Assembly (NCBI GenBank): GCA_002483365.1
Contig: DLHT01000006.1
Span: 493,524-557,523 of the forward strand
Source: Cellvibrio sp. UBA7661
Lineage (GTDB): Bacteria > Pseudomonadota > Gammaproteobacteria > Pseudomonadales > Cellvibrionaceae
DNA: 64,000 nt
Direction: 5' to 3'
Each line of letters begins with the position of its first letter. The stretch's first letter is position 1. Both the position numbers and the translations under genes were made by a program. A model generated the notes under the pieces. It saw only the letters and a program-made list of their open reading frames with translations. It was not told where the DNA came from and ran no database searches. This document shows positions 34,247 to 43,039 of the stretch, in pieces.

Positions 34247-35016
34247 GAGCAGGAATCCCCTCCCGGTCTCCCCTTTTGCAAAGGGGAGGAGTAATTAATG
34301 CCTGCATCAAGACCGGCTTTTTTAAAATACATCACCACGCTTTTTCCCATAATTGGATTCAGCCATTTTTCCAGTGTTTGTGTGAGCCAGGGTTTTTCCA
34401 TTAAATCCCACACCAATAAACGGTGGTAGAGTTTAATCAGCGGATTGGTGTCCTGCGTTTTCCACCACAAACATTTCATCCACCAAAAAGGTGAATGCAG
34501 CGCGTGCGCCCAGTGGCGTTTATAAAATGTAAATGACCGCTGCTCAATATCAGTACGTAATTGTTTGCCATTAAAAATACGAATATGGCCACCTTCTACC
34601 TGATGATATTCCTCACTTAACCACCAGCAGATTTTTTCTGGCCATGCGCGCGGCACGGTAATGGCCAGCAACCCGCCGGGTTTGAGTATGCGCTGAATTT
34701 CAGTTAATACGCTTTGGTAATCCGGAATATGTTCCAGCACTTCGCTGCAAATAATTTTGTCAAAGCTGTGATCAGCAAAGGGCAATTTGGTCGCATCTGC
34801 CTGTTGTAAATAAAAGTGTTTATTGGCAGATGCTTGATCAAACGGTAAAAATCGTTCACGGCTGGTCAGCAAATCGCGATGATTTAAATCCACACCGATG
34901 GCGACTACATCGCCCTGCAAATAAACGTTAATCACATGGCGGCCTTCGCCACAACCGAGATCCAGTACGCGGTCGCCCGCCGCTAAAGGGAAATCGTGAA
35001 AGTTAATCGTAAGCAT
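34243..35016 (-). CDS. SAM-dependent methyltransferase, class I
   Basis: The Rossmann motif I is VLDLGCGEGRH, followed by GVDLNHRDLL, FDKIICSEVLEHI and LKPGGLLAITVP, the UbiE/type-11 pattern. I chose the ATG at 35016; a GTG at 35043 is also open. The gene overlaps the glycosyltransferase end by 14 bases and the toroid protein start by 4 bases. The last residues, SSPLQKGRPGGDS, are encoded by a dispersed paired-hairpin repeat that has entered the 3' end, so the native C-terminus was altered. The substrate is unknown. Confidence 0.8.
   Translation of the reverse strand: MLTINFHDFPLAAGDRVLDLGCGEGRHVINVYLQGDVVAIGVDLNHRDLLTSRERFLPFDQASANKHFYLQQADATKLPFADHSFDKIICSEVLEHIPDYQSVLTEIQRILKPGGLLAITVPRAWPEKICWWLSEEYHQVEGGHIRIFNGKQLRTDIEQRSFTFYKRHWAHALHSPFWWMKCLWWKTQDTNPLIKLYHRLLVWDLMEKPWLTQTLEKWLNPIMGKSVVMYFKKAGLDAGINYSSPLQKGRPGGDSCS
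34255..34290. repeat. Dispersed hairpin repeat, copy 2, inside a coding end
   Basis: CTCCCCTTT/AAAGGGGAG (34268-34288) is a perfect 9-bp stem with a TGC loop, related to copies at 4664 and 56859. Here it lies within the last codons of the methyltransferase gene and supplies its C-terminal residues. Confidence 0.75.
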
Positions 35017-36391
35017 TTTGTACTTGCTCACGCGATAGTTCACGATTGCTAATCGGGTCGTGTTGTTGATTCAAAATTTGGAAATAAAAACGTTCCATTT
35101 TTTTCCCTACACAATCCCAACTTAATTGTTGCAAGATATGCTCACGCCCTTTTTCGCTTAATTGGTCACGCGCTTGATTATCAAGCAACAAATCGCGTAA
35201 TGCCTGTTGCAAATCATCTGTATTACCGGCGCGCACCAAGCGCGCGGCATCGCCCACCACTTCCGGCAAGGCACCACCATCGCTACAAATTAATGGCACT
35301 CCGCAGGCCATTGCCTCTGCTGCAGGCAAACCAAAACCTTCATAGAGTGATGGCACTATGGCAATGCTGGCGTGAGCATATTGCTCAACCAATTCACTGT
35401 TACTGATGCCGGATTTAAATTGAACACTCTCTTGTAGGTTCAATGCTTGTAATTCTTTTTGGGTCTCGCCGTTTTCTTTTAGTTTTCCGATCACCATTAA
35501 TTGCAGTTCAGGAAATTCACTGTGCAGCGCGGCGATGGCACGCAGCAATACGCTTAAACCTTTTAGCGGTTGGTCAGAAGACGCGGTGGTAATTAACCGA
35601 AACGGAATACGCGCAATTCCTGCAAGCGGTTTAAAAATGTTGGTATCGACACCATTGGGAATCACGTGAATTTCTGCTGCGGGGCGATCAAATGCTTGCG
35701 TAATATCGCGCCGGGATTGTTGCGACACGGTGATGACATGCTGCAGTTTTTGCACCACAGTTTTTTGCATATCCAAAAAACTGTACCAGCGTTTAATTAA
35801 CCAACGCTGGCCTTTTTCAGTGGCGGCAGCGAGGGCGAGATCGCGGTCTTGGGTGATGGGGTGATGCACTGTCGCGATGACATTCACACCGCGCTGTTGT
35901 AAATCCAATAAGCCGTAACACAGGCTTTGGTTGTCGTGCACTATGTCGTACTGTGGTTGATGTTGTTTGAAATACGCATTCAAACGGCGACCAAAACAAT
36001 AAGGCTCACCAAAGGCGCCACTTAATTTACTCCACCATTCGTAAAAATCCGCGAGCGATAAACAATGTTTTAATTTAAGCGCACGCGTGGGGTGCGGGTG
36101 TGCGTATAAATCCAAACCCGGCAATTGTATAAGACGCACACGCCAATCTAATTCGGGATAAGGCGGGCCGGAAATGACATCCACCTTATGCCCTAAATCC
36201 ACCAATGCTTTGCTCAAATACTGGAGATAAATCCCCTGCCCGCCCACGTGCGGATGGCTGCGATAACCCAGCAGCGCAATGCGCAACGATTGCACCGCAT
36301 GCGGCACAGCCACGGATTGCGACGACTGCTCTGGATTGCGGTCAGGATTGTGAATGGAAGGCTGGTCACGATTGACCGGAAAATACGACAT
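35003..36391 (-). CDS. Family 4-type glycosyltransferase
   Basis: It is a 462-residue GT-B glycosyltransferase. The N-terminal acceptor domain has HPHVGGQGIYLQYLSKAL, the hinge VIPNGVDTNIFKPL, and the donor site the EX7E motif in YEGFGLPAAEAMACG. It probably transfers a nucleotide-sugar residue to a cell-surface or small-molecule acceptor. I prefer the ATG at 36391 because GGGG lies 8 bases upstream, while the further ATG at 36418 overlaps a TATAAT -10 box. It heads the GT-methyltransferase-toroid-rsmE-DTW strand group. Confidence 0.85.
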   Translation of the reverse strand: MSYFPVNRDQPSIHNPDRNPEQSSQSVAVPHAVQSLRIALLGYRSHPHVGGQGIYLQYLSKALVDLGHKVDVISGPPYPELDWRVRLIQLPGLDLYAHPHPTRALKLKHCLSLADFYEWWSKLSGAFGEPYCFGRRLNAYFKQHQPQYDIVHDNQSLCYGLLDLQQRGVNVIATVHHPITQDRDLALAAATEKGQRWLIKRWYSFLDMQKTVVQKLQHVITVSQQSRRDITQAFDRPAAEIHVIPNGVDTNIFKPLAGIARIPFRLITTASSDQPLKGLSVLLRAIAALHSEFPELQLMVIGKLKENGETQKELQALNLQESVQFKSGISNSELVEQYAHASIAIVPSLYEGFGLPAAEAMACGVPLICSDGGALPEVVGDAARLVRAGNTDDLQQALRDLLLDNQARDQLSEKGREHILQQLSWDCVGKKMERFYFQILNQQHDPISNRELSREQVQNAYD

Positions 36392-36418
36392 AAGCAAACA
36401 AACCCCACTATTTTGCAC

Positions 36419-36424
36419 ATTATA
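36419..36424 (-). promoter_or_regulatory. Possible -10 box of the glycosyltransferase operon
   Basis: TATAAT on the minus strand, 27 bases before the preferred start codon of the glycosyltransferase. No good -35 element is evident, so this is only suggestive. Confidence 0.3.
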
Positions 36425-36458
36425 GGGGAGTATCGCGGGGAATCAGAATGAAAGCGCA

Positions 36459-37478
36459 TCAGGAATCTGGTACTACCTTAAAGCGCAGCACGCCAATTAA
36501 CTGATCCGCCTCGGTCACGACGCGAATTTGCCAGCGGCCGGTGGAATCGGCAGGGAAATTGACTTTGTGACTCCAGGCGCGATAGCCCGCTTCGCGGCCG
36601 CCGTGAATATCCAGAGGCACCCTATCGATGAGTTTGCCGTTTAATTTCCATTCGTGATAAATCCGCTCGCGCAGGCCGCGCGGTGCATGGATCGCGGTGT
36701 AGGCATAAAGACCTTTGTGCAACTCAGCATCGGACAGGACTTTCAAATTATTTTTGGGAATTTTTTCTGCGCCGTTGATCGCACTGGCGATGGCCACATC
36801 GGTTAGCCACAGGGTTGATGGCGGTATCCAGGGCCGCACCACTAAACCGGTATAACCCAAAGCGCTAACCAGCCCCACAATAACCAGCATACGTTTCCAC
36901 CAGCGCCACTGGGTTCCACTGGCGATGCCAACGGCAATCAGCAACAGCGCAATCCCCAATGACCAGCAATAACTTTGCGCCGTCGGTAAATAAAAAATAA
37001 TGGGCAATATGGTTTGTAAAACGGCAAAAAGCGTTATGCCATGAAACGCAAAATACCAAACGCGGCGCGGCGCTAACCAGCGGAAATAGAGTGGATCGAT
37101 AATAGTGATGGCGGCAGCAACCAACAGGATCGCGGTGTAAACCGATTGGCCGCTATTCCATGCAGTGGTGAGAAATAGAAAAGGAATGACAAAAAATAAA
37201 CTTTCCTGATGCATCAGCTGCGTAGCATAAACCACCAGTGGCCGCGGGGATGACAAACCAAACCACCGCAGCGTAATCCTGTGTACCACTTTTTCAGTGA
37301 GGAACCAGCACCAACTCGCCAAGATCATCAGCGCAATAATTTGCGCTAATCCTTGTTTGCGCTCGACCAATAAAAAACTCGCCAACCCCGAGCAGAAACC
37401 AAATAACGGCATCGCCCAAGGAAAGCGCTCTGATAACGCAATGATGTTTGCAATTGCATGACTGGGAAACTTGAACAT
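36459..37478 (-). CDS. DUF5924/DUF2914 membrane protein
   Basis: It is a 339-residue protein with about eight hydrophobic segments over the first 220 residues (starting with AMPLFGFCSGLASFLLV) and a soluble C-terminal domain of about 115 residues. That domain has the DUF2914 pattern LYAYTAIHAPRGLRERIYHEW and ending in GRWQIRVVTEADQLIGVLRF. The function is unknown. It precedes the glycosyltransferase by about 70 bases and may be transcribed with it. Confidence 0.8.
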   Translation of the reverse strand: MFKFPSHAIANIIALSERFPWAMPLFGFCSGLASFLLVERKQGLAQIIALMILASWCWFLTEKVVHRITLRWFGLSSPRPLVVYATQLMHQESLFFVIPFLFLTTAWNSGQSVYTAILLVAAAITIIDPLYFRWLAPRRVWYFAFHGITLFAVLQTILPIIFYLPTAQSYCWSLGIALLLIAVGIASGTQWRWWKRMLVIVGLVSALGYTGLVVRPWIPPSTLWLTDVAIASAINGAEKIPKNNLKVLSDAELHKGLYAYTAIHAPRGLRERIYHEWKLNGKLIDRVPLDIHGGREAGYRAWSHKVNFPADSTGRWQIRVVTEADQLIGVLRFKVVPDS

Positions 37479-37578
37479 CCTTCACCCTGAGAACGGTTAA
37501 TCCTTAGGTTATAAGCTAAGGACATCCCCGGTAGCGAAATTGTTCAATCGTTTCACCTGAAACGTGATGGCGATCGGA

Positions 37579-37698
37579 TTAGTGCTCGCGGTTTTTATCG
37601 CAATGTTTATCCACTGCCGCCAAAGCCAAGCCGCCGACAAATAGCAATACCAGCACGCCCACCAGAGATACGGTTGCCACTACACCTGATACCAACAT
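37579..37698 (-). CDS. Small membrane protein, 39 residues (paralogue A)
   Basis: A GGAG site lies 8 bases before the ATG at 37698. The frame encodes a single hydrophobic segment (VVATVSLVGVLVLLFVGGLA) followed by a charged tail ending in KNREH. It is paralogous to the protein at 44053-44172: same length, aligned Gly and Ala-Leu residues in the membrane segment, and both end REH. The function is unknown. A longer reading from 37770 lacks a good ribosome site. Confidence 0.65.
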   Translation of the reverse strand: MLVSGVVATVSLVGVLVLLFVGGLALAAVDKHCDKNREH

Positions 37699-37717
37699 AA
37701 TGATTTCTCCATCCGGG

Positions 37718-37918
37718 TTATTGCACCCGCTCATCAGGTTGATTCCGATAAGCACTGGTGCCTTCAACACCAGATTGCGCGTTTTCCGGTTGCGGTTTTT
37801 TGATCCGGATCAATTGCAGCCGGGCGCATTGCCCCGAACAGACACGGATTTGATCTGGCGCAAATTCCGCCGGTGTAAGGCAAACCACCTCGCAACCGGT
37901 TTTTTTGCCGTTTATCAC
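37718..37918 (-). CDS. Hypothetical small cysteine-containing protein
   Basis: This 66-codon frame starts with GTG and ends 20 bases before the small membrane protein. Its translation begins with INGKKTGCEVVCLTPAEF and has four cysteines in the first 40 residues (CEVVC, then VCSGQC). Codon use looks like the surrounding GC-rich genes, which supports coding. No family is recognised. It could be the first gene of a two-gene unit with the small membrane protein. An open frame continues upstream to 38002. Confidence 0.4.
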   Translation of the reverse strand: MINGKKTGCEVVCLTPAEFAPDQIRVCSGQCARLQLIRIKKPQPENAQSGVEGTSAYRNQPDERVQ

Positions 37919-37993
37919 TTGTCGTGACCTGTGCTGGCAGAGCCTCCCTAAAATGCAATGGCTATTTTCCAATAACGTTTTGAGGGACCTGCT

Positions 37994-38704
37994 GTGAACC
38001 AAACCTCCGCATTCAATACCTTGACCAATATCCTCACCAGCCCATCGCAGGCATTTCGCGATATCAACACCAAACCCGGTTTTTTATTTCCACTGCTGGC
38101 ATTACTCGCCGCCAATATTGTGTTGATGCTGTGCTTTTTTTCCACCGTGGATTTCGCGTGGATGATTGAACAGATGGTGAATAGCCAGACGATGGATAAA
38201 AGCGCCGCCGAGCGCGCCGATATGGCCAAGGCCATGAGCGGTTTAACACCCATGATCATGGGCGGCAGTGCGATTGTAGGCATGCTGCTTGGAGTCTTGA
38301 TTATTTTTAGTGTGATGGCGGTGTACTTGTTGCTCGCCAACAAATTGCTGGATAGCGAACAACTTGGATTCAAACATTGGTTTGCTCTCACCTGCTGGTG
38401 CGCCACACCCACGTTATTGACCGCGCTGGCATCGCTGGTGAATGTACTGCTCGCCAGTGATGGCCAACTGACATTAGAGGCGATCAACCCTGTCAGTTTT
38501 AACAATATGCTGTTGGATTTATCGCCCCACGACCCACTCTTTGCGCCACTCAGTTCCTGGGATCCGTTTACCGTCTGGAACCAAATATTGATGGTGCTGG
38601 GTTTTCATTATTGGACGGGGAAATCCATCGCCAAATCTGCTGCGATTGTGCTGGCACCCACGGTGATTATTTACGGAATTTGGATTGCTATCGCATTGGC
38701 ATAA
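37994..38704 (+). CDS. Yip1-domain membrane protein
   Basis: It is a 236-residue protein with five or so transmembrane segments and the Yip1 family N-terminus LTNILTSPSQAFRDINTKPGFLFPLLAL. The loop near residue 60 is Met/Ala-rich. It starts with GTG. Yip1 proteins in bacteria are often encoded next to ABC or RND-type exporters, as here, where a MacA-like gene follows after 13 bases. Its precise role is unknown. Confidence 0.82.
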   Translation: MNQTSAFNTLTNILTSPSQAFRDINTKPGFLFPLLALLAANIVLMLCFFSTVDFAWMIEQMVNSQTMDKSAAERADMAKAMSGLTPMIMGGSAIVGMLLGVLIIFSVMAVYLLLANKLLDSEQLGFKHWFALTCWCATPTLLTALASLVNVLLASDGQLTLEAINPVSFNNMLLDLSPHDPLFAPLSSWDPFTVWNQILMVLGFHYWTGKSIAKSAAIVLAPTVIIYGIWIAIALA

Positions 38705-38717
38705 GTGAGTTGCGCGC

Positions 38718-39914
38718 ATGAAAAAATTAATTCTTGCCGCGATCATTGGCCTTGTGATCGCGGTACCAGTGGTTAAAAAAACAATTGCTGGTAATGCACA
38801 AAAAACCGTTCAGGTAGAAGCACTGCAAGAGCAGGTGATTACCCGCTCGATTTTGGCGTCTGGCAATTTGCAACACCAAGAGAAGGTGCAATTAAGTACA
38901 GAAGTGATTGGCAAGGTAAAACAGATTTTTATCAAAGAAGGCGACCGGATTAACAAAGGCCAGTTGTTGCTGCAAATTGATGATGAAGCCTATCGCTCTG
39001 CCACGGAACAACAACAAGCGGCGGTGCGCATGCAAGAGCTGCGCATTACCCAATTGCAAGCAGATTATAAAAATGCGCAATCGCAGTGGCAGCGCCAGCA
39101 AATATTGCACACTAAAAAATTAATCGACCAACAAACCTTTGACCAAACCACACTGGCATTGGCCAATGCAGAATTCCAATTGCACGCTGGCCGCCAACAA
39201 TTAATTCAAAGCCAGGCGCTGTTGGCACAAGCGCAAACCAATCTCACCAAAACACGTATTTATTCTCCGCTCGATGGCATTGTTACCACACTGTCGATTA
39301 AAGAAGGTGAAACAGCGGTATCCGGCACCATGAATTTTGCCGGTTCGAGCTTGATGACTATTGCTAATCCACACAGCTTGCAAGCCGAAGTTTATGTGGA
39401 CGAGGCGGACATCAGCCAGATTGCACCCAGCCAGCGCGCAACCATTATTGCCATTGCGCAAGAAAACCAACCTATTTCCGGCAAGGTGGATTTTATTGCC
39501 GAGACAGCCGCCGTTGCGCCAGGGCGCAGCGGTTTAAGTTTTGCGGTAAAAATTCTCTTTGATGAAAACAACCGCATCAAACTCTGGCCGGGCATGTCGG
39601 CGCGCGCAGAAATTTTTGTTGGCGATGATGCAAAAAAATTGGCAGTCCCTATTCAAGCGATTGTGTATGACGAGGATAAAAAACCGTTTATTTTTATTGC
39701 CCGCAACCAAACCGCCGAACGCATTGCAGTCACCACCGGCATTGCCGATGACACCCGTCAGGAAATTACAGCGCAGGGAAAATTACGCGCTGGCGATAAC
39801 ATCATTACCGGCCCCGACCGCGAGCTGCGCTTTTTACAAAATGGCGATCGCATTCGCATTGAACAAACTACTCTCGCACAAACCGCATCGGTAAAGCAGG
39901 ATCAAGCAAAATGA
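38718..39914 (+). CDS. MacA-like periplasmic adaptor (membrane fusion protein)
   Basis: It is a 398-residue HlyD-family adaptor with an N-terminal membrane anchor (LILAAIIGLVIAVPVVKK), a lipoyl half-motif GKVKQIFIKEGDRINKGQ, a coiled-coil hairpin (residues about 90-160, Gln/Ala-rich), the second lipoyl half TRIYSPLDGIVTTLSIKEGE, and beta-barrel and MP domains. It links the inner-membrane exporter to an outer-membrane channel. It overlaps the ATP-binding gene by 4 bases. The exporter substrate is unknown. Confidence 0.9.
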   Translation: MKKLILAAIIGLVIAVPVVKKTIAGNAQKTVQVEALQEQVITRSILASGNLQHQEKVQLSTEVIGKVKQIFIKEGDRINKGQLLLQIDDEAYRSATEQQQAAVRMQELRITQLQADYKNAQSQWQRQQILHTKKLIDQQTFDQTTLALANAEFQLHAGRQQLIQSQALLAQAQTNLTKTRIYSPLDGIVTTLSIKEGETAVSGTMNFAGSSLMTIANPHSLQAEVYVDEADISQIAPSQRATIIAIAQENQPISGKVDFIAETAAVAPGRSGLSFAVKILFDENNRIKLWPGMSARAEIFVGDDAKKLAVPIQAIVYDEDKKPFIFIARNQTAERIAVTTGIADDTRQEITAQGKLRAGDNIITGPDRELRFLQNGDRIRIEQTTLAQTASVKQDQAK

Positions 39915-40594
39915 TGCCTTTAATTTCGCTGGTGGATATTTGTAAACACTATGTCATGGGGCAAGACACAGTGCGCGCACTGGATGGAATCAGCCTGGAC
40001 ATTGCCAGTAATGAATATGTGGCCTTTACCGGTGCATCGGGTTCCGGCAAATCCACCTTGATGAATATTTTAGGCGCATTGGATAAACCCGGCAGCGGTG
40101 ATTATTTGCTAAACGGGCGCAATGTTGCGCAGTTAAATCAGGATGAATTGGCGGAAGTGCGCAACCGCGATATCGGTTTTATTTTCCAGAATTTTAATTT
40201 GTTGCCGCGCCTGTCTGCACTTGCCAATGTAATGCAACCGCTGATTTATCGCGCTGTGCCTTTGCAAGCGCGCGAGCATGCGGCGCGCATTGTGCTGGAG
40301 CGAGTGGGTTTGGAAAAACGCATGCACCATTTACCTAACCAATTATCCGGCGGGCAGCGCCAGCGCGTAGCCATTGCACGTGCGTTGGTGACACAGCCAT
40401 CGCTGTTATTAGCCGATGAGCCAACCGGCAATCTGGATTCCGCCACCACGCGCGACATCATGCAATTGTTTGACGAATTGCAGCGCGAAGGCAATACCAT
40501 TGTGATGGTGACACACGAGCCGGATATTGCCCGCCACTGCCAACGCGTGGTGCGCATGCACGATGGAAAAATTGCCGAACACTATTGGAATTAA
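39911..40594 (+). CDS. MacB/LolD-like ABC transporter ATP-binding protein
   Basis: It is a 227-residue ABC ATPase. Walker A is GASGSGKST, the signature LSGGQRQRVAIARAL, Walker B LLADEPTGNLDS and the His switch VTHEPDIA; the IGFIFQNFNLLPRLSA Q-loop places it in the MacB/LolD/FtsE group. The first ATG is in the ATGA overlap with the adaptor stop codon; a second ATG follows immediately. It energises the permease encoded 12 bases downstream. Confidence 0.95.
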   Translation: MMPLISLVDICKHYVMGQDTVRALDGISLDIASNEYVAFTGASGSGKSTLMNILGALDKPGSGDYLLNGRNVAQLNQDELAEVRNRDIGFIFQNFNLLPRLSALANVMQPLIYRAVPLQAREHAARIVLERVGLEKRMHHLPNQLSGGQRQRVAIARALVTQPSLLLADEPTGNLDSATTRDIMQLFDELQREGNTIVMVTHEPDIARHCQRVVRMHDGKIAEHYWN

Positions 40595-40606
40595 TAGGGA
40601 GCCTTT

Positions 40607-41827
40607 GTGTTTACCTTTATTGAATGCCTGCGCGCTGCGCTCATCTCTATTAAAGCCCACGGGTTGCGCAGCCTGCTTACCACACTCGGTATTATTATTG
40701 GTGTCGCATCCGTCATTGCGACGGTTTCCATTGTGCAAGGTTTGAGTTTTAACATTAACCAGCAATTTGAAGGCTTGGGTGCAAACAGTTTATCGGTGTA
40801 TTCGTACACGTCATTTGATGATCAGTTGCGCGGCCGCTTCGGGCGCATTACCGACCGCGATTTACAATTGATCAGCGCGCGCGTCAATGGTATTCAATCG
40901 ATTACGCCTATTCTCGCATCGCGCTTTACCAGCCAGGTTCATTATGGCGCACGTTCAACCTACGGACGTGTGATTGGCACCAGCGAAAGCTATCGCAATG
41001 TAAACCAATTATTTATTGAACATGGCCGGTTTTTATCGGCGAGCGATAACCAGAGCCGCCGCCGTGTGTGCGTGATTGGTGTAACGGTGCGCGACAATTT
41101 ATCGCTGCCGGAAAATCCGGTTGGCGAATATATTGAAATCAATAATGAATGGTTCAAGGTCATTGGTTTGGCTGAAGCCAAAGGTGAAATGCTCGGCTTA
41201 CAGCAGGATGATATAGTGCTGCTGCCCTACAATAGTATGCAGCGCTTGAATGGCAACGCGGCGGAATTGGATATACAGATCCAACTTACGGTGCAACAGT
41301 TGGATGAACTGCCTGATGTGAGTGAGCACATTCGCCAACTGTTGCGCAAAAGCCACCGCATTGAAGGCGACGATGACGATTTTAAAATCCAGTCGGCACA
41401 ACAATTAAAAGATTCTATCTCGCAAATTACCTCAGCAGTCACGCTGGTGATGGGTGGCATCGTCAGTATTTCACTGTTGGTCGGCGGCATTGGCATTATG
41501 AATATTATGTTAGTGTCGGTCACCGAGCGTACGCGCGAAATTGGTATTTGCAAAGCAATCGGTGCAAAACGCCATGTGATACTGCTGCAATTTTTATTGG
41601 AATCACTGCTGCTGTGTTTGTTAGGTGGATTAGTGGGCTTGCTGATGGGTTATGCTGCCGGTGCAGGCATAGCAGCCATGATCCCCAATTTTCCACCGGC
41701 GCATGTTCCTCTTTGGGCAGTTGCTTTATCGTTTGGTTTTTCCGCATTGGTCGGTTTGGTATTTGGTATCGCACCTGCGGCAAAAGCCGCTAACCTCGAT
41801 CCTATTGATGCGCTTCGCTATGAGTAA
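40607..41827 (+). CDS. MacB-like ABC transporter permease
   Basis: It is a 406-residue permease with TM1 near 18-40, a large periplasmic MacB_PCD domain, and three C-terminal TMs (ISLLVGGIGIMNIMLVSVTERTREIG in outline, then LLLCLLGGLVGLLMGYAAG). The split arrangement with a separate ATPase is like the FtsX/LolE-type tripartite machines that export peptides or lipoproteins by mechanotransmission. It starts with GTG after GGGAG. Confidence 0.92.
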   Translation: MFTFIECLRAALISIKAHGLRSLLTTLGIIIGVASVIATVSIVQGLSFNINQQFEGLGANSLSVYSYTSFDDQLRGRFGRITDRDLQLISARVNGIQSITPILASRFTSQVHYGARSTYGRVIGTSESYRNVNQLFIEHGRFLSASDNQSRRRVCVIGVTVRDNLSLPENPVGEYIEINNEWFKVIGLAEAKGEMLGLQQDDIVLLPYNSMQRLNGNAAELDIQIQLTVQQLDELPDVSEHIRQLLRKSHRIEGDDDDFKIQSAQQLKDSISQITSAVTLVMGGIVSISLLVGGIGIMNIMLVSVTERTREIGICKAIGAKRHVILLQFLLESLLLCLLGGLVGLLMGYAAGAGIAAMIPNFPPAHVPLWAVALSFGFSALVGLVFGIAPAAKAANLDPIDALRYE

Positions 41828-41875
41828 AGTGCGCCTCGCTATTAATAACATTTACGATTACTTCACGGAGTTAGC

Positions 41876-43039
41876 GTGAGCAATATTATGCAAACCTTAA
41901 AGCCCTATTGGGATATCAGTTTCAATTGCAGCCGCAGCTATCGCTGGGTAATGAGCATTGTCACAGCGCTGTATTTTTTAAGCTTTCTGGTGATGATGCA
42001 ATCCATGTTCCGCAGTGAATCCAACCAGATGTTACCTGCATTAATTTTCCGCGCGTGCGTTGAAGCGGGCATATTTTTTATTTCCTGCCACTTTTTTCTT
42101 CGCCCTTATCTCAAACTGTATCTGCTGCCACAAAATCGCTTTGGTTGGAACCTGCTACAGTTTTTATGTTTTGCCTTTGTGCTTGGGCTAGTGATGATTA
42201 TGCTGGTGATGCAATTGGCCCAGCTTTCTCCCTTTGGTAATTTTGATTTCAGCAATATCAATATCCAGCATCCAGATGATCCGCAAAAAGATATGATCAT
42301 GAATTTGACCGCACCTACCCTGATACTGATGGGTGCGATCAACATGACATTAATGTATTGCATTTGGTCACTCGCCTATTTGTTTTGGCATACATTGGTC
42401 AGCAAAAAACAGATCCAGCGGCAAATGCGTGAAGCGCAAATGCAACAACTCACCAACCAATTAAATCCCCATTTTTTATTTAATGCGCTGAATAGTATTC
42501 GCGCGCTGATCTTTGAAGACCAACATAAAGCGGCGCACACACTCACACAATTATCTGAATTGTTCCGCGTGCATTTGCAAACGCATTTAAAACCGGTTTC
42601 TACACTGGAAGATGAGTGGCAGATTGCGCGGCGTTATCTGGAAATTGAACAAGTGCGGCTGGAACAACGTTTACATCTGGAGCTGGAATTGGATGATTCA
42701 CTCTGGCAACAGCAATTACCTACATTAACCTTATTGACGCTGGTGGAAAATGCCATCAAACACGGCATTAACCCTAGCCAAAAGCACGGCGTTGTTGAAA
42801 TTATCAGCCGCCAGTTGGATAAAAAGCGTTGGCAGTTGTGCGTCAACAATACACTGGAGGGCGAAACGAGTGCGCAAGGTACCCAAACCGGATTAGCAAA
42901 CTTGCAACAGCGGCTGCACTTGTTATCGCCGTTGCATAAATTGTCCTACCGCAAAAGTCCGGGGCGTTTTGAAGTGACGATAGAAATGGCGATGGAATTG
43001 GTAATGGAGCCGGGTGATGATCAAGACATTAATCGTTGA
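41876..43039 (+). CDS. LytS-type sensor histidine kinase
   Basis: It is a 387-residue membrane kinase with four predicted TMs in the first 175 residues and no extra sensor domain. The phosphoacceptor region is LTNQLNPHFLFNALNSIRAL (His_kinase domain), and the ATPase motifs are LVENAIKHGI and GLANLQQRL. It starts with GTG after CGGAG; an ATG four codons later is an alternative. It overlaps the response-regulator gene. Together they probably regulate the adjacent exporter. Confidence 0.9.
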   Translation: MSNIMQTLKPYWDISFNCSRSYRWVMSIVTALYFLSFLVMMQSMFRSESNQMLPALIFRACVEAGIFFISCHFFLRPYLKLYLLPQNRFGWNLLQFLCFAFVLGLVMIMLVMQLAQLSPFGNFDFSNINIQHPDDPQKDMIMNLTAPTLILMGAINMTLMYCIWSLAYLFWHTLVSKKQIQRQMREAQMQQLTNQLNPHFLFNALNSIRALIFEDQHKAAHTLTQLSELFRVHLQTHLKPVSTLEDEWQIARRYLEIEQVRLEQRLHLELELDDSLWQQQLPTLTLLTLVENAIKHGINPSQKHGVVEIISRQLDKKRWQLCVNNTLEGETSAQGTQTGLANLQQRLHLLSPLHKLSYRKSPGRFEVTIEMAMELVMEPGDDQDINR

